DNA from: Nodosilinea sp. LEGE 07298
GTDB taxonomy: Bacteria; Cyanobacteriota; Cyanobacteriia; Phormidesmidales; Phormidesmidaceae
NCBI RefSeq assembly: GCF_015207265.1
Contig: NZ_JADEXE010000032.1
Coordinates: 1 to 37,057, forward strand
Direction: 5' to 3'
Length of the DNA: 37,057 nucleotides
The translations under genes were made by a program, and so were the position numbers. The notes beneath the pieces are model-generated. The model worked only from the letters and a program-made list of their open reading frames with translations, was not told where the DNA came from and made no database searches. This document shows, piece by piece, positions 1 to 8,720 of the stretch; within the stretch, counting starts at the first letter, position 1; every line of letters starts with the position of its first letter.

Positions 1-668
1 GCACCTACACCATCGACCTCGAAGCCGAAACCAGCGGCGGCAGTGGCTCCAGTGCGGGCCGCCAGTGGCCCACCCTCACGCAGGTGATTCAGGAGGCCGG
101 GGGCATTACCCAGCAGGCCAATATCAAAGACATTCAGGTACGGCGATCGCAGCTGCAGGGCGATGCTGTAATCACCACCAGCCTGTGGGATCTGATTCGC
201 ACGGGCGATATCAGCCAGGATATTCGCCTGCGCGATGGCGACACCATTGTGGTCCCTAAAGCTGTCGCCATTTCGCCAGAAGAATCGGTAGCGGTTTCGA
301 GCGCTAATTTTTCGCCAGCAGAGATGCCGGTGCAGGTAGTGGGCGAAGTGGCCAGCCCCGGTGGCGTAACTCTGCCGGCCAACGCCACGCTAAACCAGGC
401 CATTTTGGCCGCTGGCGGGTTTCAGAGCAGCCGTGCCCAAACCTCTACGGTGCAGCTGGTACGGCTCAACCCCGACGGCAGCGTTGACCAGCGTACGGTG
501 GATGTCAATCTGGCCGCCGCCGCCAACGACACGACAAACCCCATTCTCCGCCCTAACGATGTGGTGATTGTTGACCGCAACTTCGCTGCCGCCACTGGCG
601 ATACGTTGGGCCTGTTGCTGCGACCTTTTACCTCTCTAACCACCGTTTTGCGCATTCTAGGATTTTAG
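1..668 (+). CDS. Polysaccharide export protein, SLBB-domain (OPX/Wza-like), 3' part only
   Basis: The reading frame is open from base 3 to the TAG at 666-668, about 221 residues with no start in the window, so the gene continues to the left. An internal GTG at 84 is not the real start because coding continues upstream of it. The C-terminal half shows SLBB/OPX features: a ligand-binding beta-grasp segment reading MPVQVVGEVASPGGVTLP, then TLNQAILAAGGF, then LRPNDVVIVDR. An earlier related segment (LTQVIQEAGGI, RLRDGDTIVVPKA) suggests two SLBB repeats. The protein ends in a hydrophobic tail, LLLRPFTSLTTVLRILGF. Family knowledge: OPX proteins form the periplasmic/outer-membrane channel for capsule or exopolysaccharide and work with Wzc-like co-polymerases, and one is encoded directly downstream. 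Assignment to the SLBB export family is firm; the polymer exported is inferred from context. Confidence 0.88.
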   Translation, partial: TYTIDLEAETSGGSGSSAGRQWPTLTQVIQEAGGITQQANIKDIQVRRSQLQGDAVITTSLWDLIRTGDISQDIRLRDGDTIVVPKAVAISPEESVAVSSANFSPAEMPVQVVGEVASPGGVTLPANATLNQAILAAGGFQSSRAQTSTVQLVRLNPDGSVDQRTVDVNLAAAANDTTNPILRPNDVVIVDRNFAAATGDTLGLLLRPFTSLTTVLRILGF

Positions 669-811
669 TTGGGGGTTTAGCTCCCGCACCATAGTTGACC
701 AACAGCAGTTGTATGACGCTGTACTTTAAAAGGCCGAAAGATATAGATCTTGCTTCAATAGACCTTGGTTAGGTCAGGTTTTGAGTTTTGAGCTATAAGT
801 TTATGAATTCT

Positions 812-826
812 TGGGGGTACTCCCCA
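812..826 (+). promoter_or_regulatory. Small hairpin just upstream of the Wzc-like start
   Basis: TGGGG at 812-816 pairs with CCCCA at 822-826 around a five-base loop, ten bases before the ATG at 837. No good Shine-Dalgarno sequence is visible in the same place. The hairpin may affect translation initiation or may be chance. Confidence 0.2.
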
Positions 827-836
827 GATTTACCCT

Positions 837-3137
837 ATGCCTTTCCCCCCCTCCTCCACACCCCGCGAAACTAACGGCAATGGCAACGGTCATGGCCCAC
901 TCAGGCCCGAGTTTGTGCCTGTGATGGCTCCACCCTCCTTAGTCGAGAAAGGGGATGACATTGACCTCAATCGATTGGTGGGAGTGCTCAAGCGCCGAGC
1001 TGGAGTCTTTTTAGGGGTCGCAGCCCTGTCCTTTGGCGGGTTAACCCTCTGGCACCTGAGCCGTCCCCCGGCCTATAGCGGCAGCGTCAACCTGCTGGTA
1101 GAACCTGTCACTAATGCTCCCCCTGTAGGTCTAGAAGAGGTGGTTGGAGCCCAGGGCAGCAGGGGGGCATCAAGACTCGACTACGACAGCCAAATTCGGG
1201 TGCTGCGTGGCCCAGCGGTAATCGAACCCATTTTGACCGATATTCAGCGCCGTTACCCCAACATTACCTACAACGCGCTGCTCAGCCGCCTGTCGATTAT
1301 TCAGGAAGGGGACTCAAAGGTGCTGCGCGTCTCCTACAACGCTGCTGACCCTGAGGTGGTCTCTTTTGTGCTGACCCAGGTGATCGAAGGGTTTGTCGAC
1401 TACAGCGTGCAAGACCGCCAGGGCGATCTGCGCCGGGGGCTGACGTTTTTAGACGAGCAGCTGCAGGAGAAATGGCGGGAAGTTGAGGCGATTGAGAGCG
1501 ACCTGAGCGAGTTTCAGAAGCGCTACGACATTGTCAACGTCAACGCTACCAGCGAAAGCGTGACCCAGCGCCTCAACCAAATGCTGGCCGACCAGGAGCA
1601 GCTGCGGGTAGAGTTAACAGCCATGGAACCGCTGTATGACAATCTGCGGGACCAGGTGGGCTTTGACCCCGATACGGCTATCCGGGTGGCCAACCTCAAC
1701 GAGTCGCCCACGTACCAGGCGCTGCTGGGCGATTTGCGCGAGATTGAGCAAACGATCGCCGCCGAGTCGGCCCGGTTCCAGACCGACACGCCTATGATCG
1801 AAGCTTTGGCAGACCAGCGCCAGCAGCTGTTGCCCCTGCTAGAAGCCGAAGCCCAGCGGCTGGTAGGAGAAGCTGTGGAAGCCGATACCCTGGGCTACAA
1901 AGGCTCGGTGAGCCAGGGGTTGATGCAGCAGCTGGTGGACACCGCTAACCAGAGGCAGGTGCTGCAAACCCAGGATCAGGCGATTGGTCAGACGGTGCAG
2001 CAGCTACAGGCCGAAATTCAGCGGCTGGCCGATTTGTCGCGATCGTTTCAGCAGATTGACCGCGAGCTGACAGTGGCTGAAAGTAGCCTCAACCAGCTGC
2101 TGGCCAGTCGCCAGGAGCTGCGGCTGCAGATGGCCAGGCAGGCGTCTCCCTGGGAAATTATTTCTCCCCTGAATGAGTCGGGCATTACCAAGACGACCAA
2201 TTTGCCCCGTAAGCTGCTGCTTAGTACGGTGGTGGGGCTCATGATGGGCGGGGTGGCGGCTCTGCTGCGCGATCGCATCGATCAGGCTTTTCACAGTGTT
2301 GACGAGCTGGTTAAGGCGACCCAGTTGCCTAACTTGGCTACCGTACCCAACGCCCCGGCCCTGCAAAAACAGCCTTTGCTGATGGCACCTGACCTGGCCG
2401 CCACTATGGCCGATGTGCTGAGCCAGAGCCAGAGCCCCGATAAGCTCTACACCTCCTTTAGCTTTGCCGAGGCGTTTTACTCCCTCGAAGCTAACCTGCG
2501 TATGCTCAGTTCTGACGTGCCGGTGCAGGTGGTAGCACTCACGTCCTCGGTACCGGGGGAGGGTAAGTCGACCATTTGTGCTCACCTGGCGATCGCGGCA
2601 GCCAATATGGGCCGCCGCGTACTGCTGATCGACGGTGACCTGCGCAAGCCCAGTCAGCACCTGCTCTTCGGCCAGCCCAATCGCCAGGGGCTGAGCGACC
2701 TGATTACCCAGGCCATCGAAGACCCCAACGACTTGGTGCTGACGCTGCCGGGCAACCCCAACCTGCACCTGCTGACCGCTGGGGCACGCCCTCCAGCCCC
2801 CGGTCGGCTGCTGTCTTCGCGAAAAATGCAGCAGATTACTGAGCAGTATCGCCGCCACTATGACCTAATTATTTTTGATACGCCGCCTCTAGCCGGCATG
2901 ATCGACGCTAAGCTTACGGCGGCTCATGCCGATGGGCTGTTGCTGGTGGTACGGCTGCATCGATCAGAGCGATCGGAAATTCAGCGGGTGCTAGCCGATT
3001 TGGGCAACACTGCCCAGGCTCCTCTGCTGGGTCTTGTCGTCAACGGTGTGCCCCAGAGTCGGCAGAGTGGCTACGACTACTACTACGGCTACTATGGTCG
3101 GCCTCAAATGGCGGCTGGGCTAGAAAAAAACGTTTAG
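837..3137 (+). CDS. Polysaccharide co-polymerase with fused BY-kinase (Wzc-like tyrosine autokinase)
   Basis: This 766-residue inner-membrane protein should control polymer length and couple synthesis to export. After a Gly/Asn-rich N-terminus it has TM1 at about 56-74, a long Wzz-type periplasmic region with coiled-coil character (about 80-455), TM2 at about 460-477, then a cytosolic P-loop kinase. Kinase motifs visible: Walker A SSVPGEGKST (570-579), Walker A' RVLLIDGDLRKP with D599 and D601, and Walker B LIIFDTPP with D681. The C-terminus carries a tyrosine cluster (Y746, Y748-750, Y752-753), the expected autophosphorylation tail. Having Wzz and kinase parts in one chain is the proteobacterial/cyanobacterial arrangement. 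ATG 837 gives the full first TM. A small hairpin (812-826) lies just upstream. It follows the OPX gene by 168 bases, and together they form the export pair. Confidence 0.95.
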   Translation: MPFPPSSTPRETNGNGNGHGPLRPEFVPVMAPPSLVEKGDDIDLNRLVGVLKRRAGVFLGVAALSFGGLTLWHLSRPPAYSGSVNLLVEPVTNAPPVGLEEVVGAQGSRGASRLDYDSQIRVLRGPAVIEPILTDIQRRYPNITYNALLSRLSIIQEGDSKVLRVSYNAADPEVVSFVLTQVIEGFVDYSVQDRQGDLRRGLTFLDEQLQEKWREVEAIESDLSEFQKRYDIVNVNATSESVTQRLNQMLADQEQLRVELTAMEPLYDNLRDQVGFDPDTAIRVANLNESPTYQALLGDLREIEQTIAAESARFQTDTPMIEALADQRQQLLPLLEAEAQRLVGEAVEADTLGYKGSVSQGLMQQLVDTANQRQVLQTQDQAIGQTVQQLQAEIQRLADLSRSFQQIDRELTVAESSLNQLLASRQELRLQMARQASPWEIISPLNESGITKTTNLPRKLLLSTVVGLMMGGVAALLRDRIDQAFHSVDELVKATQLPNLATVPNAPALQKQPLLMAPDLAATMADVLSQSQSPDKLYTSFSFAEAFYSLEANLRMLSSDVPVQVVALTSSVPGEGKSTICAHLAIAAANMGRRVLLIDGDLRKPSQHLLFGQPNRQGLSDLITQAIEDPNDLVLTLPGNPNLHLLTAGARPPAPGRLLSSRKMQQITEQYRRHYDLIIFDTPPLAGMIDAKLTAAHADGLLLVVRLHRSERSEIQRVLADLGNTAQAPLLGLVVNGVPQSRQSGYDYYYGYYGRPQMAAGLEKNV

Positions 3138-3214
3138 ACAGAGGACGGTTTGATATCGGCCGCTAAACCAGCGATGGGTGTGGCAACAGTAACGGAGTGT
3201 GAGGAGCAAACGTA

Positions 3215-5281
3215 ATGAAGCGTAAGGCAAAACCATTGATTACCGGCGGGCTGTTGGGGCTAGCCGGACTAGGGCTACTGCCTCGGGGCGCAGAGGCAAG
3301 CCCCGATTTGCCGACAGTTGTTCCCGATCCGAGTTTGGGGGCAGCTCTAGCCGAGGATCCGCACCCGGTAGTTACCCCAGAGCCTTCGGCCCAAATCACC
3401 GCCCCCCAGACCGACGATCAAGGCACTGCTCAACCAGCCTGGTCCCCCGAGGCTGATCAACCTGTGGTGGCAGCCGCCGCTGCGGCTGCCGCAGAACCCG
3501 CTGGTGCGACCAGTCCCCCACCTGAGTTAACTGAAGCCGCAGTTGCGGTGCCAGAGACTGCGGCTACAGAAATTTCGACTCCAGAAACTGCGGCTTCAGA
3601 AACTGCGGCTTCAGAAACTGCGGCTTCAGAAAGCCTGGTTTCAAATAGTTCAGAAAGTGCTACAGCAGTCCCTACACCCATACCCGAACTCGATCTAACC
3701 CCTACTGGTACCCCAAGCCTTTCGGAAAATGAGTTGGCTAATCTGCCGCCAACCCAGGTTGTGCCAGTGCCAGCAGCAGCGCCAGTAACGGGGCAGCCTG
3801 AAGCGACTGAAACGCCTGCGATCGCCCCCGCAGAGCCTCCTGCCGAGCCGAGCCTGCCTGCGATCGCCCCCCAGTCCTCAGCCAGCCAGTCCATTCCTCC
3901 GGAAACCGCACCAGCGTTGACGGCAACTGGCGAAAATAATGGTGACGCCACGGCCACTATGGCGATCGCGCCTGCCCCCGTGCCCGTAGATGCCCCTGTT
4001 CGCCCGACGAGGCCTGAGGCACCGGCACCAGCCGCTCGGCAGACTGCCCCAGATTTGGCTACGCTGCGATCGCGAGCCACAGCGGTACAGGCGCTGCTGC
4101 ACGACCTGCGATCGGCTTACGGCATCGAAGATTCGCTGGCGGCGGTCGACTCAACCGCTACTCCAGCCGCCCCCAGCCGCCAGGTATCGCGGCCCGAAAC
4201 GCTAAGTCGGGGGCCACAGCTACCGCTGCTGCCGTCGCGATCGACTCACCGTCGCCCAGCAGCCCAACTGCAAAAGCCCGTGGTGGCCGCTAGAACAGTT
4301 CCGCTCTCAACTTCTGCGGGTGATCAGCCTAGCGCTACCAGCCGAGAGCCACAGCCACCCGCATCACTGGGGCAATCCCCCAATGTCGCCTTGGCGTTGC
4401 CAAAACCACAGCCGGTCATGTCGACAGGGCGGGCCGACTTGCTGTCGTCCTCAGTGCCTTCAGTAGGGGTGGCCACTGCACCGCGTCTGGCGGCAGCGCC
4501 TCCGACGGTGACTACCGCTCAGGCTACACCGTCTGCGCCAGAGGCAGACCAGGTGCGCGACGAGCTGCGGATTGAACCGTTAACCACTGCTGCCGACCCG
4601 GCCCAGAGCTTTCCGCCCTCGCCCAATGCGGGTATTCCTTCTGGCTTTGGGGCCGACTGGGGCGATCTATTCTTCAGCGCTTCGCTATCGGGGGCCGATC
4701 GCCTGCGGGGCGAGGCCGATGGCAGCCTCTCAATGGGCTTTGGGCTGGGCGATGCGCGGCAGGCCGTAGGAGTAGAACTGGCCTACAACCTACAGAGCAT
4801 TCGTCAGTTTGGTGACAATGGTGGTTTTGATGCCAAGGTGCACCGCCACGTCTACGGCAGCGACACCACTCAGGTAGCGGCTGCCGTAGGTGTAAACAAC
4901 TTCGTCTCCTACGGGTCTAACGCAGCGGGTACTAGCGCTAGTGTGTACGGCGTTGTGACGGCGGCCCACTTGCTGCAGCCAGAGCACCCGGTCAATCGCT
5001 TGCCGATTACAGCCACGTTGGGCGCAGGGAGCGGTTATTTTTCTGGAGACAATAGCGATGTCGGCGTGATTGCCGGGGTTGGGCTACAGGTGCACCCTCA
5101 ATTTTCGATTAATACGGCTTGGAGTGGTGTCGGCCTGAACGTAGGTGCATCCATTGTGCCCGAGCCCACCATCCCGCTGACCCTTAACCTGCTTTACGGT
5201 GACATCGGCAACAATACCCGCGCCGGTTCCGTCGCAGTGCTTAGCATTGGCTACGGCTTTAATTTTGGCCCCCGATTTTAG
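3215..5281 (+). CDS. Secreted Pro/Ala/Thr-rich protein with C-terminal barrel-like domain
   Basis: This 688-residue protein is not one I recognise by name. The start ATG 3215 is supported by a GAGGAG ribosome site at 3201-3206. Residues 1-29 form a signal peptide (basic MKRKAK, hydrophobic GGLLGLAGLGLL, cleavage near AEA-SP). Residues about 30-475 are low-complexity Pro/Ala/Thr/Glu/Ser, including an eight-Ala run and an ETAAS repeat, which suggests an extended periplasmic linker. Residues about 478-688 look folded: alternating hydrophobic/polar Gly-rich strands with conserved-looking GDLFFSASLSGADR, GVGLQVHPQFSIN and a final GYGFNFGPRF, ending in phenylalanine as outer-membrane barrels often do. 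I infer an exported, possibly outer-membrane-anchored partner of the adjacent OPX/Wzc exporter, with the linker spanning the periplasm or peptidoglycan. It could instead be a soluble beta-sandwich. The gene call is certain; the function is not known. Confidence 0.85.
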   Translation: MKRKAKPLITGGLLGLAGLGLLPRGAEASPDLPTVVPDPSLGAALAEDPHPVVTPEPSAQITAPQTDDQGTAQPAWSPEADQPVVAAAAAAAAEPAGATSPPPELTEAAVAVPETAATEISTPETAASETAASETAASESLVSNSSESATAVPTPIPELDLTPTGTPSLSENELANLPPTQVVPVPAAAPVTGQPEATETPAIAPAEPPAEPSLPAIAPQSSASQSIPPETAPALTATGENNGDATATMAIAPAPVPVDAPVRPTRPEAPAPAARQTAPDLATLRSRATAVQALLHDLRSAYGIEDSLAAVDSTATPAAPSRQVSRPETLSRGPQLPLLPSRSTHRRPAAQLQKPVVAARTVPLSTSAGDQPSATSREPQPPASLGQSPNVALALPKPQPVMSTGRADLLSSSVPSVGVATAPRLAAAPPTVTTAQATPSAPEADQVRDELRIEPLTTAADPAQSFPPSPNAGIPSGFGADWGDLFFSASLSGADRLRGEADGSLSMGFGLGDARQAVGVELAYNLQSIRQFGDNGGFDAKVHRHVYGSDTTQVAAAVGVNNFVSYGSNAAGTSASVYGVVTAAHLLQPEHPVNRLPITATLGAGSGYFSGDNSDVGVIAGVGLQVHPQFSINTAWSGVGLNVGASIVPEPTIPLTLNLLYGDIGNNTRAGSVAVLSIGYGFNFGPRF
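3553..3642 (+). repeat. 15-bp tandem repeat array encoding ETAAS units
   Basis: Six consecutive 15-base units lie inside the secreted-protein gene. The unit AGAAACTGCGGCTTC occurs perfectly three times (3583-3597, 3598-3612, 3613-3627). It is flanked by diverged units at 3553, 3568 and 3628. The period is a multiple of three, so copy number can change without a frameshift. This is a candidate for length variation of the linker. Confidence 0.85.
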
Positions 5282-5360
5282 GCGGCTTTAGCAGTGGGCC
5301 CATCGCTCAATCCTCACGTCCACCTCAGCCTACATAACCCACCAATTTAGGAGAACAACC

Positions 5361-6374
5361 GTGGAACAACTGGCGGGCCGACTACGGCGACAACTCTGGC
5401 TCCTGCTGGCTCTGGTGAGCACTAGCCTGGCGATCGCAGTCCCAGGGCATACCGGCTCTGTGCCAACCGGCCAGGGTAGCGGAGTGACGGTGGGAGGGTC
5501 GTCAATTTTAACCATTGGCGCATCCTCTCTGGGCAGCGAGGAGCAGATTGCCTCAAACTCACCCAACGCCACCGTCGACCCTGCTACGGGCGAAGTAACG
5601 CTAACTCTCGCGGCACAGCAGAGCATCAATACTACGGCCAGCCAGATCTTGCAGAGCTTGCAAAGCACTAACCCTTTGCTGAACACAATTTTCACGACCT
5701 CAAGTGAGATTAACCTCGGCAGTCTCAGCGCCGCCGGGCCTACGGGTGAGGGCGACGAAGATGCGCAGACCATAGACGAGATTGCCGCTGCTGCCGCCAA
5801 TGCGATCGCTAATGGTGAGAGCGTCTCGTTAATCAGCAGCCAGGGCACTTTAGGTATCGCTGCCCCTATCGTCGCCACTGGTGCCCTGCCAGGGGTATTG
5901 GTGGCTAGCGAGGGGGCAACCGTTGCCCAGGCCAACCCGGCTCCTACCCTGGCCACCTCTGCTGTCTTTGTTCCTGTGGGCGGTACGCCGATGGTGATGC
6001 CCCTGCGCGGCACCCTCGATCAAATTGCCAATGCTACAGGATTTTTAGCGGCCTCCTTTGCTGCTGGCCTGGCCCCTAATCAGGTAGCTACGTTTACTGA
6101 AATGGCCTTGGCTGGAGTAGATTACGTCGACCTAGTGACTCTGTACAACGCCGTTAGTGGCCTCCTGCCAACTCAGCCCCAGACCCAAGAGACGGTAGTG
6201 GCCCCCGTAGATGCCACCCAGCTTGAGTCGGCGATTCAAGCCTATAACCGTATTCTTGATACCACCGACCCAGCGACTCTGGTTACCTTGGCCCAGTTCG
6301 AAGATTTTGTGGTTTTGGGGCGATCGCTACAGGAGTTAAGGGCCGCCGTTGATGCCCCAACAGTATCGAACTAA
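5361..6374 (+). CDS. Secreted Ala/Thr/Ser-rich protein of unknown function
   Basis: This 337-residue protein starts at GTG 5361, supported by AGGAG at 5349-5353 with seven bases of spacing. It has a clear signal peptide: basic GRLRRQ, then LWLLLALVSTSLAIAVPGHTG, with cleavage around residue 30. No cysteine was seen in the protein, so it is not a lipoprotein. The mature part is rich in Ala, Thr, Ser, Gly and Val, with a stretch reading ATVDPATGEVTLTLAAQQS that resembles beta-rich cyanobacterial surface proteins. A more helical C-terminal third follows (about 220-337). It follows the Pro-rich secreted protein by 79 bases on the same strand and precedes a strong terminator, so it is probably the last gene of the export transcript. 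I do not recognise a family. A periplasmic or extracellular accessory of polysaccharide export is an inference from position only. Confidence 0.82.
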   Translation: MEQLAGRLRRQLWLLLALVSTSLAIAVPGHTGSVPTGQGSGVTVGGSSILTIGASSLGSEEQIASNSPNATVDPATGEVTLTLAAQQSINTTASQILQSLQSTNPLLNTIFTTSSEINLGSLSAAGPTGEGDEDAQTIDEIAAAAANAIANGESVSLISSQGTLGIAAPIVATGALPGVLVASEGATVAQANPAPTLATSAVFVPVGGTPMVMPLRGTLDQIANATGFLAASFAAGLAPNQVATFTEMALAGVDYVDLVTLYNAVSGLLPTQPQTQETVVAPVDATQLESAIQAYNRILDTTDPATLVTLAQFEDFVVLGRSLQELRAAVDAPTVSN

Positions 6375-6402
6375 ATCGCTTTAGAAAATTGCACTCATTT
6401 AG

Positions 6403-6435
6403 AAGCGCTTGGAGACTATCTCTAAGCGCTTTTTC
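6403..6435 (+). terminator. Rho-independent terminator after the export block
   Basis: A 12-base-pair stem (AAGCGCTTGGAG at 6403-6414 with CTCTAAGCGCTT at 6420-6431, one G-U pair) encloses the loop ACTAT. It is followed immediately by a T run through 6434. It lies 28 bases after the stop codon at 6374. This is the cleanest terminator in the window and separates the export genes from the assembly block. Confidence 0.82.
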
Positions 6436-7255
6436 AAATTGTGCAACTGACTATGTGCAAGCCGTTCAATTTGGGGATTTTTTATAGGATTCATTGATTT
6501 GTCTAGTCAACATTGAGGGTAATTCTGCGATCGCACCCTAGGGTTAGCTCTAGCTGTAGTGTCAGCTTTGAATGTCAATCTTTCCAACCGAGCTAGATTA
6601 GCGATCTAAAGCGCAGGGCAGACGATTTCAAGTTGCTATTGTTCCCATTCTTCGTGAATAACTATGGTTCATGGCCAACCTGGCCAGACTGAATTAATTG
6701 ATACATTCCCAGCACTACTTTGTAGTTCTTAAAACAGATTTTCTTTGAGAAATATTCCCTCAATAGGCTCGGCTCAGGCCAGTCTCACTTGATCCGGTCA
6801 ATTTGCACAAAATGCAATATAATTATCGCCAATGTCTGATAAAGTACGGTATCCTTCTGCATATTCTCTAAACTAGGAGAGAATTGTGTCAAGAAATGTT
6901 GAAGTTTGCAATCGGGTCTTACTTAACCTGAACTGACCAAAAATCTTCTTTTGGCTAAAGTTGTCTAACTCACAGCGGGGAGTTCTCGCTGTAGGTAAAC
7001 TGTTGGGTTTGGTCAAAGATGATAGTTTTTTTGGTAGCTGTTCTACCTGAAAAGACTATGTCTTGTTCTCGCAGCTTTTTATTTCAAATTTCGCTTTGAT
7101 TGATTCCATATCAACCGCTCTATATCAACCGATAGACAGATGTATAAATACTGCCTTTAAGGCAGAAATTGTAAGGCCTGGCCTGATTTAACCGGAGGCG
7201 AAAAGAAACCGTTTGATGCCGCTCTTCTGCATGCAAGTAAAGGCTGATAAAGCTG
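6436..7255. other. 820-base non-coding stretch between export and assembly blocks
   Basis: No convincing coding sequence was seen on either strand. The stretch is AT-rich. It holds a HIP1 octamer (6527-6534) next to the palindrome ACCCTAGGGT (6535-6544), and a TATAAT at 6818-6823 without a well-spaced -35. It also has a hairpin-capable dyad ACAGCG...CGCTGT (6972-6992), two ATATCAACCG direct repeats (7108-7117 and 7122-7131), and the dyad CTGCCTTtAAGGCAG (7151-7165). It is likely the leader and control region for the long + strand assembly operon. No specific promoter can be fixed by eye. Confidence 0.5.
7108..7165 (+). promoter_or_regulatory. Direct repeats plus dyad, possible operator of the assembly operon
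   Basis: ATATCAACCG occurs at 7108-7117 and again at 7122-7131, a 14-base spacing. A perfect odd palindrome CTGCCTTtAAGGCAG follows at 7151-7165, with a TATAAA box between them (7143-7148). This cluster of small repeats lies about 90 bases before the first glycosyltransferase start and could bind a regulator. No known factor is assigned. Confidence 0.3.
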
Positions 7256-8563
7256 ATGAAATCGATTCATTTTGACTCGGGCGTATCTCCACAACTGTCA
7301 ATCCTGACTCAGTTTTTTCCCCCTGATTATGCGCCCACTGGGCAGCTAATGGCAGAATTAGCCCAGGGTCTGAGTCGCCAGGGTCTGAGGGTGCAAGTGT
7401 TTGCCGGTCAGCCGGGCTATGCCTACGATCGCCCCCTGGCCCCTCAGCAAGAATTGGTCAACGGGGTAATGGTGCGGCGCACTCGCACGTCTCGCCTTTG
7501 GCCTCAGCGTATTCGGGGGCGAGCCGTGGGCGGGCTGCTCTACTGTCTCAGGTCACTGGTCAAGCTGCTACACCCGGCTCGTCGAGGCGATTTGGTGCTC
7601 GTCACCACCGAGCCTCCCTACCTGCCCGTGCTGGCCTATCTACTGCACTGCTTGTTTAAACAGCCCTACCTGTGCGTAATGTATGATCTCTACCCTGAGG
7701 TGGCCGTGGCCCTGAGTGTTGTGCCCAAAAACCACGGGCTTGCGCGTTTGTGGCACTGGCTCAATTGCCTCACCTGGCGACACGCCGAGGCGATCGTAGT
7801 GCTCAGCGGCACCATGAAGCAGCGCATTGTCGATCAGTGCCCTGAAATCAGCGACAAAATATCGGTCATTCACAACTGGGCCGACCCCAGGCTGATCCAT
7901 CCTCGTCCTAAGACCAACAATTGGTTCGCTCGCCAACATGGGCTTAGCCAAGTGTTTACCGTGCTCTACTCGGGCAATATGGGCCGCTGCCACGACCTAG
8001 ACACCATCATGGCAACGGCTCAGGCCCTGCGCTACGCGCCCGTCAAGTTTGTCTTTGTGGGGGGCGGGGCCAAACGGCAACCCTGCGCAGATCTGGCGCA
8101 GGCGGCGGGGTTGACGAACTGCCTATTTTTGCCCTATCAATCAAAGGGCGATCTCCCCTACTCGCTGACGGCCTGTGATCTGAGCCTGGTCAGTTTGGTG
8201 CCAGGGGTAGAAGGGCTAGTGGCTCCCAGTAAGCTCTACAGCAGTCTGGCTGCCGGTCGGCCAGTGGCGGCAATTTGTGAGTCTCACTCTTACCTGCGAT
8301 CGCTGCTGTCCGAAGGAGGGTTTGGCCGTGCCTTTAGCAACGGCGATAGCACGGGCCTGGCCGACTTCATTCACACCCTGATGGCTAACCCAGCTTTGGT
8401 TAAACAGATGGGCGATCGGGGCCGTAGCTACATGCAGCAAAAGTTTACCCCCGAGCAGGGTGCTCTTCGCTATTTTGAAGTGGTTGAAACCTGTCTCTAT
8501 GGATCTAACCCTGCCCCTGCTACCCACGCTTCGACGCCCAAGCCTGCTGCCTCTCGGCTATAG
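7256..8563 (+). CDS. Glycosyltransferase family 4, WcaI-like
   Basis: This 435-residue GT-B enzyme transfers a sugar from a nucleotide donor to a lipid-linked or growing glycan at the inner membrane face. The N-terminal acceptor domain opens with LSILTQFFPPDYAPTGQLMAEL (about 14-35) and contains the EPPYLPVLAYLL and MYDLYPEVAVAL segments typical of the WcaI/WbuB subgroup. The C-terminal donor domain begins near VLYSGNMGRCHDLDTI and has the APSKLYSSLAAGRP segment (about 322-335). That segment replaces the usual EX7E stretch in this subgroup. ATG 7256 is used; no strong ribosome site is visible. It is the first gene after the long non-coding region and resembles in family the - strand glycosyltransferase at the far right of the window. 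The specific sugar cannot be told from sequence. Confidence 0.9.
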   Translation: MKSIHFDSGVSPQLSILTQFFPPDYAPTGQLMAELAQGLSRQGLRVQVFAGQPGYAYDRPLAPQQELVNGVMVRRTRTSRLWPQRIRGRAVGGLLYCLRSLVKLLHPARRGDLVLVTTEPPYLPVLAYLLHCLFKQPYLCVMYDLYPEVAVALSVVPKNHGLARLWHWLNCLTWRHAEAIVVLSGTMKQRIVDQCPEISDKISVIHNWADPRLIHPRPKTNNWFARQHGLSQVFTVLYSGNMGRCHDLDTIMATAQALRYAPVKFVFVGGGAKRQPCADLAQAAGLTNCLFLPYQSKGDLPYSLTACDLSLVSLVPGVEGLVAPSKLYSSLAAGRPVAAICESHSYLRSLLSEGGFGRAFSNGDSTGLADFIHTLMANPALVKQMGDRGRSYMQQKFTPEQGALRYFEVVETCLYGSNPAPATHASTPKPAASRL

Positions 8564-8696
8564 TCTTACCATTCGTCCGGCTGGCTAGAAATCTTAAATA
8601 TTCTGGCTCTAGGTCTTGCTTAATTGAATAATTCCGCTACTCTTTCTGGCATGGAGCGGGCTTCGACGGTCTCAGGATCTCAGTCTCTCCGCCGTA

Positions 8697-8720
8697 GTCT
8701 TAGGGCATTAGCTCTAAGAC
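8697..8720 (+). other. Stem-loop between WcaI-like gene and small zinc-ribbon gene
   Basis: GTCTTAGGGC at 8697-8706 pairs with GCTCTAAGAC at 8711-8720 (one G-U) around an ATTA loop. There is no T run after it, so it is either a weak terminator or a leader structure. The surrounding 8564-8810 holds nothing else I can support. Confidence 0.4.

Noticed and set aside
695-726. TTGACC at 695-700 with TGTACT downstream as a promoter for the Wzc-like gene
   Set aside because: The spacing is 19 bases and the -10 match is only four of six; not reported as a promoter.
2004-2858. A 284-codon open frame on the - strand inside the Wzc-like gene
   Set aside because: It lies fully inside a gene with clear kinase motifs, has repetitive Q/R-rich content and no recognisable domain; it is a composition shadow.
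3457-4080. A 207-codon - strand frame rich in Ala, Gly, Val and Ser
   Set aside because: It is the reverse reading of the low-complexity Pro/Ala linker of the secreted protein and has no independent support.
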